The notes beneath the pieces are model-generated. The model was given only the letters and a program-made list of their open reading frames with translations, did not search any database and had not been told where the DNA came from. Below are positions 1 to 9,061 of a stretch of DNA of 64,000 nucleotides, one piece after another. The stretch covers positions 3,968,001-4,032,000 of the forward strand of contig NZ_CP157000.1 of the NCBI RefSeq assembly GCF_039905635.1. The letters run 5' to 3'. The stretch comes from Microbacterium sp. ProA8. GTDB lineage: Bacteria > Actinomycetota > Actinomycetes > Actinomycetales > Microbacteriaceae. How positions within the stretch are numbered: the first letter of the stretch is position 1; the number at the start of each line of letters is the position of its first letter. The position numbers and the translations under genes are program-made.

Positions 1-716
1 TCGCGCGGATGCAGGCGCGAGGGCCGCGACCAGGTGCGGGGGATGTCGGAGCCGAAGCCGCGCGCCTCCATCGCCATCGCGAGCTTCGTGCCCCGCCGTA
101 CGGCGAACACGAGCAGGACGAACGCCATGGAGAAGAAGCGGCGGATCGCGCCGCTGTCGCCCACGCCGCGCGCGCGGCGCGCGAGACCCATGCTGCGCCA
201 GTCGTCGAGGAAGAGGCCCAGCGTGCGGGTGCCGGCCAGCACCCCGAGCACGAACCGGCTCGGCAGCTTCGCGACCTGCGCGAGGGCGTCGGCGAGCTCG
301 GTGGGATCCGTGCGACCGAACAGCAGGATCGTCGGCAGCGCGAGGGCGAGCACGCGCACGCACACGGCGAGGGCGAGCGCGATCGAATCGTCGCTGATCG
401 TGGCGTACCAGAACGACCAGTACACGGTCCCGCCCGGCTCGGCGTACAGCAGCATGCTGATGCCGGCGATCGGTGCGAAGAAGAGGATGGGCAGCATCCG
501 CTTCAGCACGGTCATGGCGCCGAGGCCCGTCAGCGGGATGCAGGCGAGCTGCAGGATGATCGCCACGACGGCGCTCGTGACGTCGATCGAGGCGAACAGC
601 GGCACCGACAGCAGCAGCGCGAGCACGATCTTGGTGACCGGGTTGACGCCGTCCAGCCACGCCCTCCGCTCGGCCTCGACATCGTTCGCGCCGGTGCGCG
701 GAGCGACGGCGGTCAC
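1..716 (-). CDS. ykoC: ECF transporter transmembrane (T) component, YkoC/EcfT type, partial
   Basis: This is the scaffold membrane subunit that couples the ECF ATPase to the substrate-binding S component. The frame starts with GTG at 716, overlapping the ATPase stop as GTGA, and runs off the left edge after about 238 residues. Several hydrophobic segments are visible. Two Ala-Arg-Gly motifs near the end of the visible part (RRARG and MEARGFG) are the coupling-helix signatures that contact the ATPase in the EcfT/CbiQ family. It is the third gene of the TPP-riboswitch operon, so the likely cargo is thiamine or hydroxymethylpyrimidine. The substrate assignment comes from context and is not visible in this subunit. 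Confidence 0.85.
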   Translation of the reverse strand, partial: MTAVAPRTGANDVEAERRAWLDGVNPVTKIVLALLLSVPLFASIDVTSAVVAIILQLACIPLTGLGAMTVLKRMLPILFFAPIAGISMLLYAEPGGTVYWSFWYATISDDSIALALAVCVRVLALALPTILLFGRTDPTELADALAQVAKLPSRFVLGVLAGTRTLGLFLDDWRSMGLARRARGVGDSGAIRRFFSMAFVLLVFAVRRGTKLAMAMEARGFGSDIPRTWSRPSRLHPR

Positions 717-2218
717 GATCGCACCCCCACCGGCAGCGGCCCCACGCCCCGGTCACGGGCCGACCCCACGCCGCCGAGATCGATGCGGTGGCCGCCGAGG
801 TGGCGCAGCACGTCCTCGTCGTGCGTGACGGCGACGACGGTGGTGCCCGCGTCGATCTCGGACTGCAGCAGCTGCACGAGCTCGATCCAGCCGCGGCGGT
901 CCTGCCCGAACGTCGGCTCGTCGAGCACGATCACCGGCGGCGCGTCGGCGAGCACGGTCGCCACCGAGAGCCGGCGCTTCTGCCCGCCCGACAGCGTGAA
1001 CGGATTCGCGGCCGCGAGCGGCGCGAGGTGCAGGCGCTCGAGCAGCTCGTCGACGATCGCGTCGACCGCCGCCGGGTCGACGCCGCGCGAGCGCGGCCCG
1101 ATCGCGAGCTCGTCGCGCACGGTCGAGGCGAGGAACTGGTGCTCCGGCTCCTGGAACACCGTGCCGATGCGCGTGAGCAGCTCGCGCGACGTCCACCGCG
1201 ACGGCCGGCGGCCCGAGCGCCCGGCGAGCTCGGGCGCGGCGATGACCTCGCCCGCGGCCTCGGGCAGCAGCCCGGCGAGGGTGAGCGCCAGGGTGGACTT
1301 GCCGGCGCCGTTGGGGCCGGTGATCACCGTCGCCGCGCCGCGCGGCACGCGGACGTCGAGCCCGGCGCGGACGACGCTGCGTCCATCGCGCGAGATCGAG
1401 AGAGCGGATGCCTCGACCGCCGCAGCGGCGTCGGCCGAGGCCCCAGCCCGCACCGGCAGCTCGACCGGGCGACCGGGCACCCACACCCCTGCGGCGGCGA
1501 GCGCCTCGCCGTGACGGGCGAAGACGTCGGCCGGCGTGCCGTCGGCGAGCAGTCCGCCGTCGGCGCCTACGACGATGACCCGGTCCATCAGGTCGGCCCA
1601 GACCGCCGTGCGGTGCTCGATCACCACGAGGGTCGCCCCGGTGTCGCCGAGCGCGTGCTCGATGCTCGCGCGCACCTCACGGACGCCGTCGGGATCGAGG
1701 TTCGCCGTCGGCTCGTCGAGCAGCAGCACACCGGGTCGCATCGCGAGCACCCCGGCCAGGGCGAGGCGCTGCTTCTGCCCTCCCGAGAGCGACTTCGTCT
1801 GCCGGGCGAGGGGCACGTCCAGACCGACCGCCTCGAGCGCCTCGGCGACGCGCGCCGGGATGTCGGCCGCCGGCACACCGAGGTTCTCGCAGCCGAAGGC
1901 GACGTCGTCGCCCACCTTCGACAGCACCACGCCGGCGTCGGGGTCTTGCAGCACCAGACCGACGCGGCCGCGGTGCGCTTCCGCCCGCTCGCCGTCGATG
2001 AGGAGCGAACCGGTCTCGTCGCCTTCGTCGGCGCCGCCCAGAAGGCCGGCCATGCCCGCGAGCAGCGTCGACTTTCCGGCGCCCGAGGCGCCGAGGAGCA
2101 GCACACGCTCCCCCGGCTCGATCGTGAACGAGACGTCGCGGACGGCGGGTGCCCGCCGGCCGGCGTAACGCCATCCCCAGCCCGCCGCGGTGAGGCGTGC
2201 GGGGCCGGTCGCCCCCAT
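713..2218 (-). CDS. ykoD: ECF transporter duplicated ATP-binding protein, YkoD type
   Basis: A tandem ABC ATPase of 501 residues that energises ECF-type vitamin uptake at the inner face of the membrane. The first half has Walker A LLGASGAGKST (about residues 41-51), signature LSGGQKQR and Walker B LLLDEP. The second half has GPNGAGKST, LSGGQKRR and VIVLDEP. Two full nucleotide-binding domains in one chain are typical of YkoD. I chose the ATG at 2218, 2 bp after the upstream stop; a longer frame exists but its extra residues are a shadow of ykoE. It overlaps the T component by 4 bp, so the two are probably translationally coupled. Confidence 0.9.
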   Translation of the reverse strand: MGATGPARLTAAGWGWRYAGRRAPAVRDVSFTIEPGERVLLLGASGAGKSTLLAGMAGLLGGADEGDETGSLLIDGERAEAHRGRVGLVLQDPDAGVVLSKVGDDVAFGCENLGVPAADIPARVAEALEAVGLDVPLARQTKSLSGGQKQRLALAGVLAMRPGVLLLDEPTANLDPDGVREVRASIEHALGDTGATLVVIEHRTAVWADLMDRVIVVGADGGLLADGTPADVFARHGEALAAAGVWVPGRPVELPVRAGASADAAAAVEASALSISRDGRSVVRAGLDVRVPRGAATVITGPNGAGKSTLALTLAGLLPEAAGEVIAAPELAGRSGRRPSRWTSRELLTRIGTVFQEPEHQFLASTVRDELAIGPRSRGVDPAAVDAIVDELLERLHLAPLAAANPFTLSGGQKRRLSVATVLADAPPVIVLDEPTFGQDRRGWIELVQLLQSEIDAGTTVVAVTHDEDVLRHLGGHRIDLGGVGSARDRGVGPLPVGVRS

Positions 2219-2220
2219 CG

Positions 2221-2865
2221 TCAGACCTCGCGGCGCGCTTCGCGTCCTGCCGCGAAGCGGTTGAGCGCACCGGTCGCCGCGAGCGCGCGCACCGCGAGCC
2301 AGCCGACGACGCCGGCGAGCAGCGCGCCCGACACGATGAGCGACACCAGGTAGATCGCGTTGAACTCGAGCGTCTTGAGGATGTTGGGCGAGCTGCCGTA
2401 GAACAGCTCGAACACCCAGGCGCCCACTGCGGCGCCGGCACCGGCGAGCATCGCCACGGGAAGCGTGAAGCGGCGATAGAGGAAGAGGGCGAAGATCAGC
2501 TCGGCGCCGAGGCCCTGGACGAGGCCCGACAGCAGGGTCGACACGCCCCACACGTTGCCGATGAGCATGGAGACGATCGCGGCGATCACCTCGACGAGCA
2601 GCGCGGCTCCGGGCTTGCGGATCACCAGGCCGCCGATCACCCCGCCGATCAGCCAGATGCCGACGGCAAGTCCGCCGAGGCCGGGCGTGAGGCCGTCCAT
2701 GGCGGTGAACCAGGCGTAGCCCACCGTGTTCCAGGCCCAGAAGACGAGGCCGATGGCGACGCCGAGAACGGCGGCGACGACGATGTCGACGACCCGCCAG
2801 CGCAGGTTGCGCGCGCTCTGCGGTGTGGCCGCAACGGGAGTGGATGCGGACGTGGACGTGTGCAT
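2221..2865 (-). CDS. ykoE: ECF transporter S component, YkoE family (thiamine/HMP uptake)
   Basis: The substrate-specific membrane subunit, 214 residues with about five or six hydrophobic helices, such as VVAAVLGVAIGLVFWAWNTV and the GIWLIGGVIGGLVI stretch. The start is the ATG at 2865, directly after a GGGAGGAG ribosome-binding site. Longer in-frame starts would lie inside the riboswitch and are rejected. The gene is first in a ykoE-ykoD-ykoC operon. The TPP riboswitch in its leader supports transport of thiamine or its pyrimidine precursor. The family assignment rests on operon order, topology and the riboswitch. Confidence 0.85.
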   Translation of the reverse strand: MHTSTSASTPVAATPQSARNLRWRVVDIVVAAVLGVAIGLVFWAWNTVGYAWFTAMDGLTPGLGGLAVGIWLIGGVIGGLVIRKPGAALLVEVIAAIVSMLIGNVWGVSTLLSGLVQGLGAELIFALFLYRRFTLPVAMLAGAGAAVGAWVFELFYGSSPNILKTLEFNAIYLVSLIVSGALLAGVVGWLAVRALAATGALNRFAAGREARREV

Positions 2866-2871
2866 ATGAGC

Positions 2872-2958
2872 TCCTCCCTGCGCCGGCATGATCCGGATCA
2901 GGTTCGACGGTCGAAGCGTGGGTCGCTTCCTCTCAGCCCGGCTCACCGGACTCCCGTG
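2872..2958 (-). promoter_or_regulatory. TPP riboswitch (THI element)
   Basis: Read on the minus strand, the leader contains CTGAGAGG, then ACC-GTCGAACCTGATC, then CCGGATCATGCCGGCG and CAGGGAGG. These are the conserved THI-box blocks of thiamine pyrophosphate aptamers. The last block runs into the Shine-Dalgarno of ykoE, so TPP binding probably hides the ribosome-binding site and blocks translation. The ends given are approximate. Confidence 0.93.
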
Positions 2959-2993
2959 GTTGTGTGACGTCAGTATACCGCCGCGATCCCGGG

Positions 2994-3005
2994 TATTTTG
3001 GGTGG
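2994..3005 (+). promoter_or_regulatory. -10 box of a probable leaderless promoter
   Basis: TATTTT at 2994-2999 is followed by six bases and then the ATG at 3006. No Shine-Dalgarno lies in between. The same TAnnnT-N6/7-start layout recurs elsewhere in the window. No clear -35 is visible. Confidence 0.5.
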
Positions 3006-4769
3006 ATGACCCTCGACGACGCCCCTGTGCCCACGCGCCGCGCGCGCCGGGCACAGACCGGCGACGTGCCGATCGCTCCCGGGTCCGACCCTTCGGAAAG
3101 CGGCATCCTGACGGTCGCGACCGGTGAGACGGTCGTCACCCCACCCGGCAGCAGCACCGCTCCGGACGACGTGCCGGCCGTCCCCTCGACCATCGCCACT
3201 GTGCCGCTGGGCGATGCCGCTGCGACGAGCCCCACGGTGCCGGTGTTCGAGGGAGCGCCGGCGTTCCAGGCCGCGCCGGAGTTCCAGGCGGCGCCCGTGT
3301 TCCAGCCGGCGCCGCAGACCGCACCGGTGATCCCCGAGCCCACGGCGCCGGTCGCGACCTGGGACCCCACCGGTCACGCCGTCCTCCCCGACGCCGCAGA
3401 TGACCGGGTCGGCGCCACTGCGGCGGGCGGCGGACGCACCGCGCTCGCCTGGGTGGACGAGACGACCATCGGCCGCGGTGCCGCGCCGGGCGACCTGGCC
3501 GCTGCCGCCACCCCCTACGTCACCGTCGACGCGGACCTGCTGTCCCAGGCCCCGCGGCGCTCGCCGCTGCGTGCCGGCGTCATCGTCCCCACGCTCGCAA
3601 TCGCCGCGGTGTTCGGGGCCTACGCGGCGACCACGCTGCTGTGGCCTCTGCACGCCGTCGCCCCCACCGTCATCGCGATGGAGGTCCAGCCGATCGCGGC
3701 ACCCGTCGCCGCGCCGGCGTGGCCGGCGGAGGGCAGTGCTGCCGAAGGGGTCGCCGGCATCACGGGCACCCTCGCGTCCAGCGCCGACCCCGACGCGATC
3801 GCCAGCATCACCAAGGTCGTGACCGCGCTGGTCGTCCTCGAAGAGATGCCGCTGGCGCTGGGCGAGCAGGGACCCGAGTTCCGCTTCACGTCGGCCGACC
3901 GCTCCCGCTATTGGCAGTACCTCGGCAACGGCGAATCGGCCCTCAACGTGCCGGTCAACGGCTCGCTCACCGAGTACCAGATGCTCGAGGGCATCCTCGT
4001 GGGCTCCGCCAACAACTACGCCGACCGCCTGGCGCAGAGCATCTGGCCTTCCGATGCCGTCTTCGCCTCGGCGGCGTCGTCCTGGCTCGCCGCGCACGGC
4101 GTGCCCGGTGTGACCGTCTACGAGCCGACAGGCATGGACCCGCGCAACACCGCCAGCCCCGAGGCGCTCGTGGTGCTCGCGCAGAAGGCCCTCGCGCATC
4201 CGGTGATCGCCGAGATCGTCGCGAAGCAGTCCGTCGACCTGCCCGGCGCCGGCAACGTCAAGAACACGAACGGCCTGCTCGCCGATCCGGGCGTCGTGGG
4301 CATCAAGACCGGAACGCTGGATGACTGGAACCTGCTGTCGGCGAAGGACATCACGGTCGGCGACACGACGGTGCGCCTGTACGCCTCGGTGCTGGGTCAG
4401 CCCGATGACGAGGCCCGGCTGGCCGCCTCCCGCGCGATCTACGCCCAGCTCGAGGCGGAGCTGCAGCTGAAGCCCTCGGTCACGGCGAACACCGTCGCCG
4501 GACAGGTCGAGACCCTGTGGGGCGACGAAGTCGACGTCATCACCGCCGGCGATGCGTCGGTGATCCTGTGGAACGGCGGCAGCGGCACGGTCACCACCAC
4601 CTACGACCTCGACGAGAGCCGCGACGCGGGCGACGTGATCGGCTCCCTCACCGTGACCGGACCGCTCGACGAGACCGCGGTCGACCTGCAGCTCACCGCC
4701 GACATCAGCGACCCGTCGCCGTGGTGGCGGCTCACGCACCCGCTGGACCTGTTCGGCCTGAACGGCTGA
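3006..4769 (+). CDS. Membrane-anchored D-alanyl-D-alanine carboxypeptidase (peptidase S11)
   Basis: A penicillin-binding-type carboxypeptidase that trims stem peptides of peptidoglycan outside the membrane. All three active-site motifs are present: SITK (Ser267-Lys270), SAN (334-336) and KTGT (434-437). Unusually, about 187 Pro/Ala/Thr-rich residues, including FQAAP-type repeats, precede a single membrane helix (about 189-213), so this long N-terminus should be cytoplasmic. The protein has 587 residues, longer than usual for this family because of that extension. The ATG at 3006 is preferred over an upstream GTG at 2964 because it sits 6 bases after a -10-like TATTTT. It is divergent from the thiamine operon. 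Confidence 0.85.
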   Translation: MTLDDAPVPTRRARRAQTGDVPIAPGSDPSESGILTVATGETVVTPPGSSTAPDDVPAVPSTIATVPLGDAAATSPTVPVFEGAPAFQAAPEFQAAPVFQPAPQTAPVIPEPTAPVATWDPTGHAVLPDAADDRVGATAAGGGRTALAWVDETTIGRGAAPGDLAAAATPYVTVDADLLSQAPRRSPLRAGVIVPTLAIAAVFGAYAATTLLWPLHAVAPTVIAMEVQPIAAPVAAPAWPAEGSAAEGVAGITGTLASSADPDAIASITKVVTALVVLEEMPLALGEQGPEFRFTSADRSRYWQYLGNGESALNVPVNGSLTEYQMLEGILVGSANNYADRLAQSIWPSDAVFASAASSWLAAHGVPGVTVYEPTGMDPRNTASPEALVVLAQKALAHPVIAEIVAKQSVDLPGAGNVKNTNGLLADPGVVGIKTGTLDDWNLLSAKDITVGDTTVRLYASVLGQPDDEARLAASRAIYAQLEAELQLKPSVTANTVAGQVETLWGDEVDVITAGDASVILWNGGSGTVTTTYDLDESRDAGDVIGSLTVTGPLDETAVDLQLTADISDPSPWWRLTHPLDLFGLNG

Positions 4770-4858
4770 AGCCGCGCCGCTCGTCAGCCGGCGGACGGGT
4801 GCCCCCCGACGCCCGTGCGCAGCAGTGCGTTGCCGTACGTGGTCGCCCGGTTCCTTCG

Positions 4859-5827
4859 TCAGCGGAGGAGGCCTTGGGCGGCCAGATCGTCCCATAGCGC
4901 GCCGGGGATGTCGACCGCCATGAGCTCCGCGTTGCGGCGCAGCTGCTCGGGGCGGCTCCCACCGACGACGACCGAGCGGACGGCCCAATCCCGCAGCGCG
5001 AACTGCACCGCTGCCGCGGGCAACGGCACGTCGTGCGCGCGGCAGACCGCGACGATGCGCTGCAGGTGCTGCCACAGCGGCTCCGGCATCCGTCCGTATT
5101 CGTAGCGGTCGTCGCGCGTGGGCTCGTCCTTCGCCAGCAAGCCGGAATTGAAGACGGATGCCGCGACCACGCCGGTCTCGTGCTCGTGGCACGCCGGCAG
5201 CACGTCCTCGGCGGCGGGCTGCTCGAGCAGCGTGTACCGGCCCGCGATCATGATGAGGTCGAGATTCGCGCCGCGCACGGCCGCGGCGAGCGCGTCGGCG
5301 GTCATCGAGCCGATGCCGACGGCGTCGACGGCACCCTCCGCGCGGAGCTGCTCGAGAGCGGGGAAGCCCTCCTGCAGCGCGAGGTCGAGGTCGTGACGCT
5401 CGGGGTCGTGCAGGTAGAGGACGTCGACACGGTCGAGCCCGAGGCGCTGGAGCGACTCTTCGAGGCTGGCGCGGATGCCGGCCTCGGAGAAGTCCCATTC
5501 GCGGCGCAGCGTCGTGCGCACGTGGAAGTCGGCGGCGAGGTCGAGCCCGCCGTCGTCGACGGGGTTCGCACGCAGCAGCCGCCCGGCCTTCGTCGAGATC
5601 ACGAACTCGTCGCGGGGCTTCGTCCGCAGGAACGCACCGAGCCGCCGTTCCGAGAGGCCGAGGCCGTAGTGCGGCGCGGTGTCGAAGTAGCGGATGCCGC
5701 TCTCCCAGGCCGCGTCGAGGATGGCCCACGCCTGATCGTCGGTGACCTCGCGGAAGAGGTTGCCGATGTTCGCGGCGCCGTAGCCGAGGCGGGTCAGCGC
5801 GGGCGTGCGCGGCTCAGACGGCGACAC
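4859..5827 (-). CDS. Aldo/keto reductase, probable L-fucose (D-threo-aldose) 1-dehydrogenase
   Basis: A 322-residue aldo/keto reductase that probably oxidises L-fucose to L-fuconolactone with NAD(P). The catalytic tetrad is visible in the family's usual blocks: Asp in YFDTAPHYG, Tyr in the same block, Lys in ISTKAGR and His in LYLHDPER. It starts with GTG at 5827 and overlaps the end of the L-fuconate dehydratase gene by 14 bp, so the two form one transcript. Homologues of this type sit in L-fucose clusters next to FucD. The exact sugar (fucose, galactose or arabinose) cannot be read from the sequence. Confidence 0.8.
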   Translation of the reverse strand: MSPSEPRTPALTRLGYGAANIGNLFREVTDDQAWAILDAAWESGIRYFDTAPHYGLGLSERRLGAFLRTKPRDEFVISTKAGRLLRANPVDDGGLDLAADFHVRTTLRREWDFSEAGIRASLEESLQRLGLDRVDVLYLHDPERHDLDLALQEGFPALEQLRAEGAVDAVGIGSMTADALAAAVRGANLDLIMIAGRYTLLEQPAAEDVLPACHEHETGVVAASVFNSGLLAKDEPTRDDRYEYGRMPEPLWQHLQRIVAVCRAHDVPLPAAAVQFALRDWAVRSVVVGGSRPEQLRRNAELMAVDIPGALWDDLAAQGLLR

Positions 5828-7109
5828 GAGCGGCCCTCCACTCGTACTCCGCGCGGCTCGCGGCCTTCATCTCCATGCCGATCCCCGGTGCGAGCGGGGC
5901 GACGTAGACGCCGCCCCGGACATCGGTCGGCACGACGAAGTGCTCGTGCAGGTGGTCGACGTACTCGATCATGCGCCCCTCGCGGCTGCCGCTGACCGCC
6001 ACGAAGTCGAACATCGAGAGGTGCTGCACCGCCTCGCACAGCCCGACGCCGCCCGCGTGGGGGCACACCGGCACACCGAACTTCGCCGCGAGCAGCAGGT
6101 TCGCGATGTTCTCGTTGACGCCGCCGACGCGCGCGGCGTCGATCTGCATCACCGCGATGGCGTCGGCCTGCAGCAGCTGCTTGAAGATCACCCGGTTCTG
6201 GGCATGCTCGCCGGTCGCCACGCGCACCGGGGCGACACCGCGGGCGATCTCGGCATGGCCGAGCACGTCGTCGGGGCTGGTGGGCTCTTCGATCCACGCA
6301 ATGCCGAACTCGGCGAGCGCGTTCACCCACGCGACGGCCTCCGACACCTCCCAGCGCTGGTTCGCGTCGATCGCGATCGGGAAGTCGGGCCCGCACACGT
6401 CGCGGGCGACGCGCAGGCGGCGGATGTCGTCGTCGAGGTCGGCGCCCACCTTGAGCTTGATCTGGCCGAATCCGTCGGCGATCGCCTCGCGGCAGAGCCG
6501 CGCGAGCTTCTCGTCGGAGTAGCCGAGCCAGCCGGGGCTGGTGGTGTAGGCCGGGAAGCCGCTCGCGAGCAGTTCCCGCTCGCGAGCGGCGCGGCCGGGC
6601 TCGGCGTCGCGGAGGATCTCGAGTGCGTCCTCGGGAGTCAGGGCGTTGGTGAGGTAGCGGAAGTCGACGAGCGCCACGATCTCCTCGGGGCTCATGCGCG
6701 AGAGCAGCTGCCAGAGCGGAAGCCCGGCGCGCTTGGCCTTGATGTCCCACAGCGCGTTCACGACCGCGCCGATCGCCATGTGCATGACGCCCTTCTCGGG
6801 GCCCAGCCAGCGCAGCTGCGAGTCGCCGATGAGTTCGCGATTCGTCGCGCCCATGTCGTCCAGGAGCGGCTCCAGCTCACGGCCGACCAGGTGCCCGGCG
6901 AGGGCGTCGAGCGCGGCGACCTGCACGTCGTTGCCCCGGCCGATCGTGAACACGAAGGCGTGGCCGTCGACGCCGTCTGCGGCATCCGTGACGATGCGGA
7001 GGTAGGCGGCGGAGTAGTCGGGATCCGGGTTCATCGCGTCGGAGCCGTCGAGGCTGAGCGACGTCGGGAATCGGATGTCTGTGGTCTCGAACGCGACGAT
7101 GCGGCTCAC
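5814..7109 (-). CDS. fucD: L-fuconate dehydratase (enolase superfamily)
   Basis: Dehydrates L-fuconate to 2-keto-3-deoxy-L-fuconate. The protein has 431 residues. By my count the catalytic residues are Lys218 and Lys220 (KLKVG), Asp248 (IDANQRW), Glu274 (IEEP), Glu301 (ATGEH) and His351 (CPHAGG). To my recollection these match the numbering of the characterised Xanthomonas FucD, which makes a near-full-length orthologue likely. It is first in a two-gene minus-strand operon with the aldo/keto reductase. Its promoter region is shared with the divergent FAH-SDR pair and holds the palindromic operator. Confidence 0.92.
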   Translation of the reverse strand: MSRIVAFETTDIRFPTSLSLDGSDAMNPDPDYSAAYLRIVTDAADGVDGHAFVFTIGRGNDVQVAALDALAGHLVGRELEPLLDDMGATNRELIGDSQLRWLGPEKGVMHMAIGAVVNALWDIKAKRAGLPLWQLLSRMSPEEIVALVDFRYLTNALTPEDALEILRDAEPGRAARERELLASGFPAYTTSPGWLGYSDEKLARLCREAIADGFGQIKLKVGADLDDDIRRLRVARDVCGPDFPIAIDANQRWEVSEAVAWVNALAEFGIAWIEEPTSPDDVLGHAEIARGVAPVRVATGEHAQNRVIFKQLLQADAIAVMQIDAARVGGVNENIANLLLAAKFGVPVCPHAGGVGLCEAVQHLSMFDFVAVSGSREGRMIEYVDHLHEHFVVPTDVRGGVYVAPLAPGIGMEMKAASRAEYEWRAARVAV

Positions 7110-7154
7110 GGGGCGGTCTCCTGCGATTGCGGTTCGCGAGATCGAACCGCTCGC

Positions 7155-7184
7155 AGTGTAAACATCCGATGTCTATACTGTCAA
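7155..7184. promoter_or_regulatory. Divergent promoter region with GntR-type operator ACATCCGATGT
   Basis: The palindrome ACATC-C-GATGT lies at 7162-7172. On the minus strand a TTGACA (7179-7184) and a TACACT (7155-7160), 18 bp apart, form a good promoter for fucD, and the operator fills their spacer. On the plus strand TATACT (7174-7179) directly abuts the operator and can serve the FAH gene. A repressor bound here would block both directions. The same 11-mer recurs before the regulator gene at 9963. Confidence 0.75.
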
Positions 7185-7224
7185 TCACGCCCCGCGGGGT
7201 GCGACGGCATCGACGCCACCCGCA

Positions 7225-7239
7225 TCGAGAATTCAGGAG
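7225..7239 (+). repeat. Dispersed 15-mer TCGAGAATTCAGGAG (ribosome-binding site region)
   Basis: The same 15-mer occurs, with at most one mismatch, as both arms of an inverted repeat inside fbiC (19873-19948). Here it supplies the AGGAG of the FAH gene ribosome-binding site. Confidence 0.6.
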
Positions 7240-7243
7240 AGCA

Positions 7244-8104
7244 ATGAAGTTCGCGCGCCTCGGCGAGTCCGGCAGCGAGATCCCCGTCGTCTTCGACGGC
7301 GATCGTCGCCTCGATCTGCGCCCGCTCACATCGGATGTGGACGGCCGGTTCCTGGCCGACGATCCCGTCGGTCGCACGTCCGCCGCGATCGCCGACGGGC
7401 TTCTGCCCGAGTTGACGGACGCCGGCTCGCTCCGCATCGGCGCCCCCATCGCGCGGCCGAGCGCCCTCATCTGCATCGGCCAGAACTACGCCGCGCACGC
7501 GCGCGAGTCCGGCGCCGAGCCGCCGACCGTGCCCATCATCTTCCTGAAGACGCCGAACACCGTCGTCGGGCCGAACGACGCCGTGACGATCCCGCGCGGC
7601 AGCGAGAAGACCGACTGGGAGGTTGAGCTCGGCGTCGTGATCGGCCGCCGTGCGGCGTACCTCGACAGCGTCGACGAGGTCGACGCGCACATCGCGGGCT
7701 TCGTCGTCGCCAACGACGTCTCGGAGCGCACGTTCCAGATGGAGGTCTCGGGCGGGCAGTGGTCGAAGGGCAAGATCGCGCCCGGCTTCAACCCCACGGG
7801 ACCGTGGCTGGTCACGCCCGACGAGGTCGACGCGCAGAATCTGGAACTGAAGAGCTTCGTCAACGGCGAGCCCCGTCAGCACTCGAACACGAGCGACATG
7901 ATCTTCGACGTGCGCACCATCGTGCACCACCTCTCGCAGTTCGCGACGCTCGAGCCCGGCGACCTCATCCTCACCGGCACCCCGCAGGGCGTGGCGTTCG
8001 GCGGCAAGTTCCCTTATCTCAGGGCCGGCGACGTCGTCGACATCGAGATCGAGGGCCTCGGCGCGCAGCGCCAGGAGTTCGTGGCATGGGAGGCGATGCG
8101 GTGA
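7244..8104 (+). CDS. FAH-family hydrolase, probable 2,4-diketo-3-deoxy-L-fuconate hydrolase
   Basis: A 286-residue fumarylacetoacetate-hydrolase-fold enzyme. It probably cleaves 2,4-diketo-3-deoxy-L-fuconate to pyruvate and L-lactate, the last step of the non-phosphorylating L-fucose route. Family blocks are visible: ICIGQNYAAHARE, then the acidic metal-binding WEVELGVVIG, VANDVSERTFQ, and the C-terminal PGDLILTGTPQGVAFG. The ATG at 7244 follows TTCAGGAGAGCA, whose AGGAG is the ribosome-binding site; that site lies inside a small dispersed repeat (7225-7239). It overlaps the downstream SDR by four bases (GTGA). Confidence 0.85.
   Translation: MKFARLGESGSEIPVVFDGDRRLDLRPLTSDVDGRFLADDPVGRTSAAIADGLLPELTDAGSLRIGAPIARPSALICIGQNYAAHARESGAEPPTVPIIFLKTPNTVVGPNDAVTIPRGSEKTDWEVELGVVIGRRAAYLDSVDEVDAHIAGFVVANDVSERTFQMEVSGGQWSKGKIAPGFNPTGPWLVTPDEVDAQNLELKSFVNGEPRQHSNTSDMIFDVRTIVHHLSQFATLEPGDLILTGTPQGVAFGGKFPYLRAGDVVDIEIEGLGAQRQEFVAWEAMR
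7328..7338. promoter_or_regulatory. Third copy of the fucose-locus operator palindrome, inside the FAH gene
   Basis: ACATCGGATGT is the exact reverse complement of the operator at 7162 and is flanked by C and G, extending the palindrome to 13 bases. It lies 166 bp downstream, inside the coding sequence, where a bound GntR dimer could act as a roadblock or loop with the upstream site. It could be chance, since it also fits the coding frame. Confidence 0.45.
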
Positions 8105-8859
8105 GCGGGCAGCTGGACGGCCTGGTCGCCGTCGTCACGGGCGGCGCCTCGGGCATCGGCGCCGCGATCGCGCGGGCGATGGCCGACGAGGGCGCCGAGG
8201 TCGCCGTGCTCGACCGCGACACGTCGGGCGCCGACCCGCGCTTCGCCGCGTTCGCCGCGGACGTGTCGGACCGCGCCGGCGTCGACGCCGCGATCGCCGC
8301 GGTCGGCGAGCGCTTCGGCCGCATCGACATCCTCGTGAACAACGCCGGCATCGGCGCGCAGGGCGACGTCGCCGCGAACGACGACGACGAATGGGCGCGC
8401 GTGCTGTCGATCAACGTCACCGGCATCGCGCGGGTGAGCGCCGCGGCGCTGCCGTGGCTGCGGCAGTCACCTGCGGCGGCGATCTGCAACACGTCGTCGA
8501 TCGCCGCGACCGCCGGCCTGCCGCAGCGCGCCCTGTACAGCGCGTCGAAGGGTGCGGTGCTGTCGCTCACGAGGGCCATGGCGGCCGACCACCTGCGCGA
8601 GGGCATCCGCGTCAACGCGGTCAACCCGGGCACCGCGGACACCCCGTGGGTCGGGCGCCTGCTCGCCGGCGCGCCCGACCCGGCGGCCGAGCGGGCGGCG
8701 CTCGAGGCACGGCAGCCGCACGGGCGCCTGGTGTCGGCCGACGAGGTCGCCGCAGCGGTGCTCTACCTCGTCAGCCCGCGCGCCGGTTCGACCACGGGCA
8801 CCTACATCGAGGTGGACGGCGGGATGTCGCCCCTCCGCCTCCGCCCCGCCGGCTCCTGA
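8101..8859 (+). CDS. SDR oxidoreductase, probable 2-keto-3-deoxy-L-fuconate dehydrogenase
   Basis: A classical short-chain dehydrogenase of 252 residues with TGGASGIG (cofactor binding), NNAG, the catalytic YSASK block and the C-terminal IEVDGGMSP. In this locus it most likely oxidises the C4 hydroxyl of 2-keto-3-deoxy-L-fuconate before cleavage by the FAH hydrolase. The GTG start at 8101 overlaps the FAH stop, so the two should be co-translated. The substrate is inferred from the pathway, not from binding residues. Confidence 0.82.
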   Translation: MSGQLDGLVAVVTGGASGIGAAIARAMADEGAEVAVLDRDTSGADPRFAAFAADVSDRAGVDAAIAAVGERFGRIDILVNNAGIGAQGDVAANDDDEWARVLSINVTGIARVSAAALPWLRQSPAAAICNTSSIAATAGLPQRALYSASKGAVLSLTRAMAADHLREGIRVNAVNPGTADTPWVGRLLAGAPDPAAERAALEARQPHGRLVSADEVAAAVLYLVSPRAGSTTGTYIEVDGGMSPLRLRPAGS

Positions 8860-8880
8860 CCCTCTCGCCGCCATCCGGGG

Positions 8881-9047
8881 CGTTTCGTCTCAGTCGCCGG
8901 CGCTCCCTCGCTCAACGACCGCACCCCACGAAGTCACCCCGATCTCCGGTCGTTGAGCGAGCGAGGAACGAGCGAGACGAAACGCTTGCAGCCCGGCGCG
9001 CGACGTCGGCCGCCGGCGTCTCGTCTGCTTCGCTCGCTCAGCGACCG
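8881..9047. repeat. Palindromic intergenic repeat (CGTTTCGTCTC ... GAGACGAAACG family)
   Basis: The left arm (8881-8920) begins CGTTTCGTCTC and ends CTCAACGACC. The right arm (8948-8984) is its inverse, GGTCGTTGAG to GACGAAACG. A degenerate half copy follows at 9019-9047. It lies between the convergent SDR and lactonase genes and may act as a bidirectional terminator. Related copies are at 17821 and 49451. Confidence 0.75.
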
Positions 9048-9061
9048 TGACCCTCCGCCGC

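Noticed and set aside
2970-5729. A 919-codon open frame on the minus strand across the carboxypeptidase and aldose dehydrogenase genes
   Set aside because: It is Arg/Gly/Asp-rich nonsense with no conserved motif and lies antisense to, or out of frame with, two well-supported genes. High GC makes such long frames common here.
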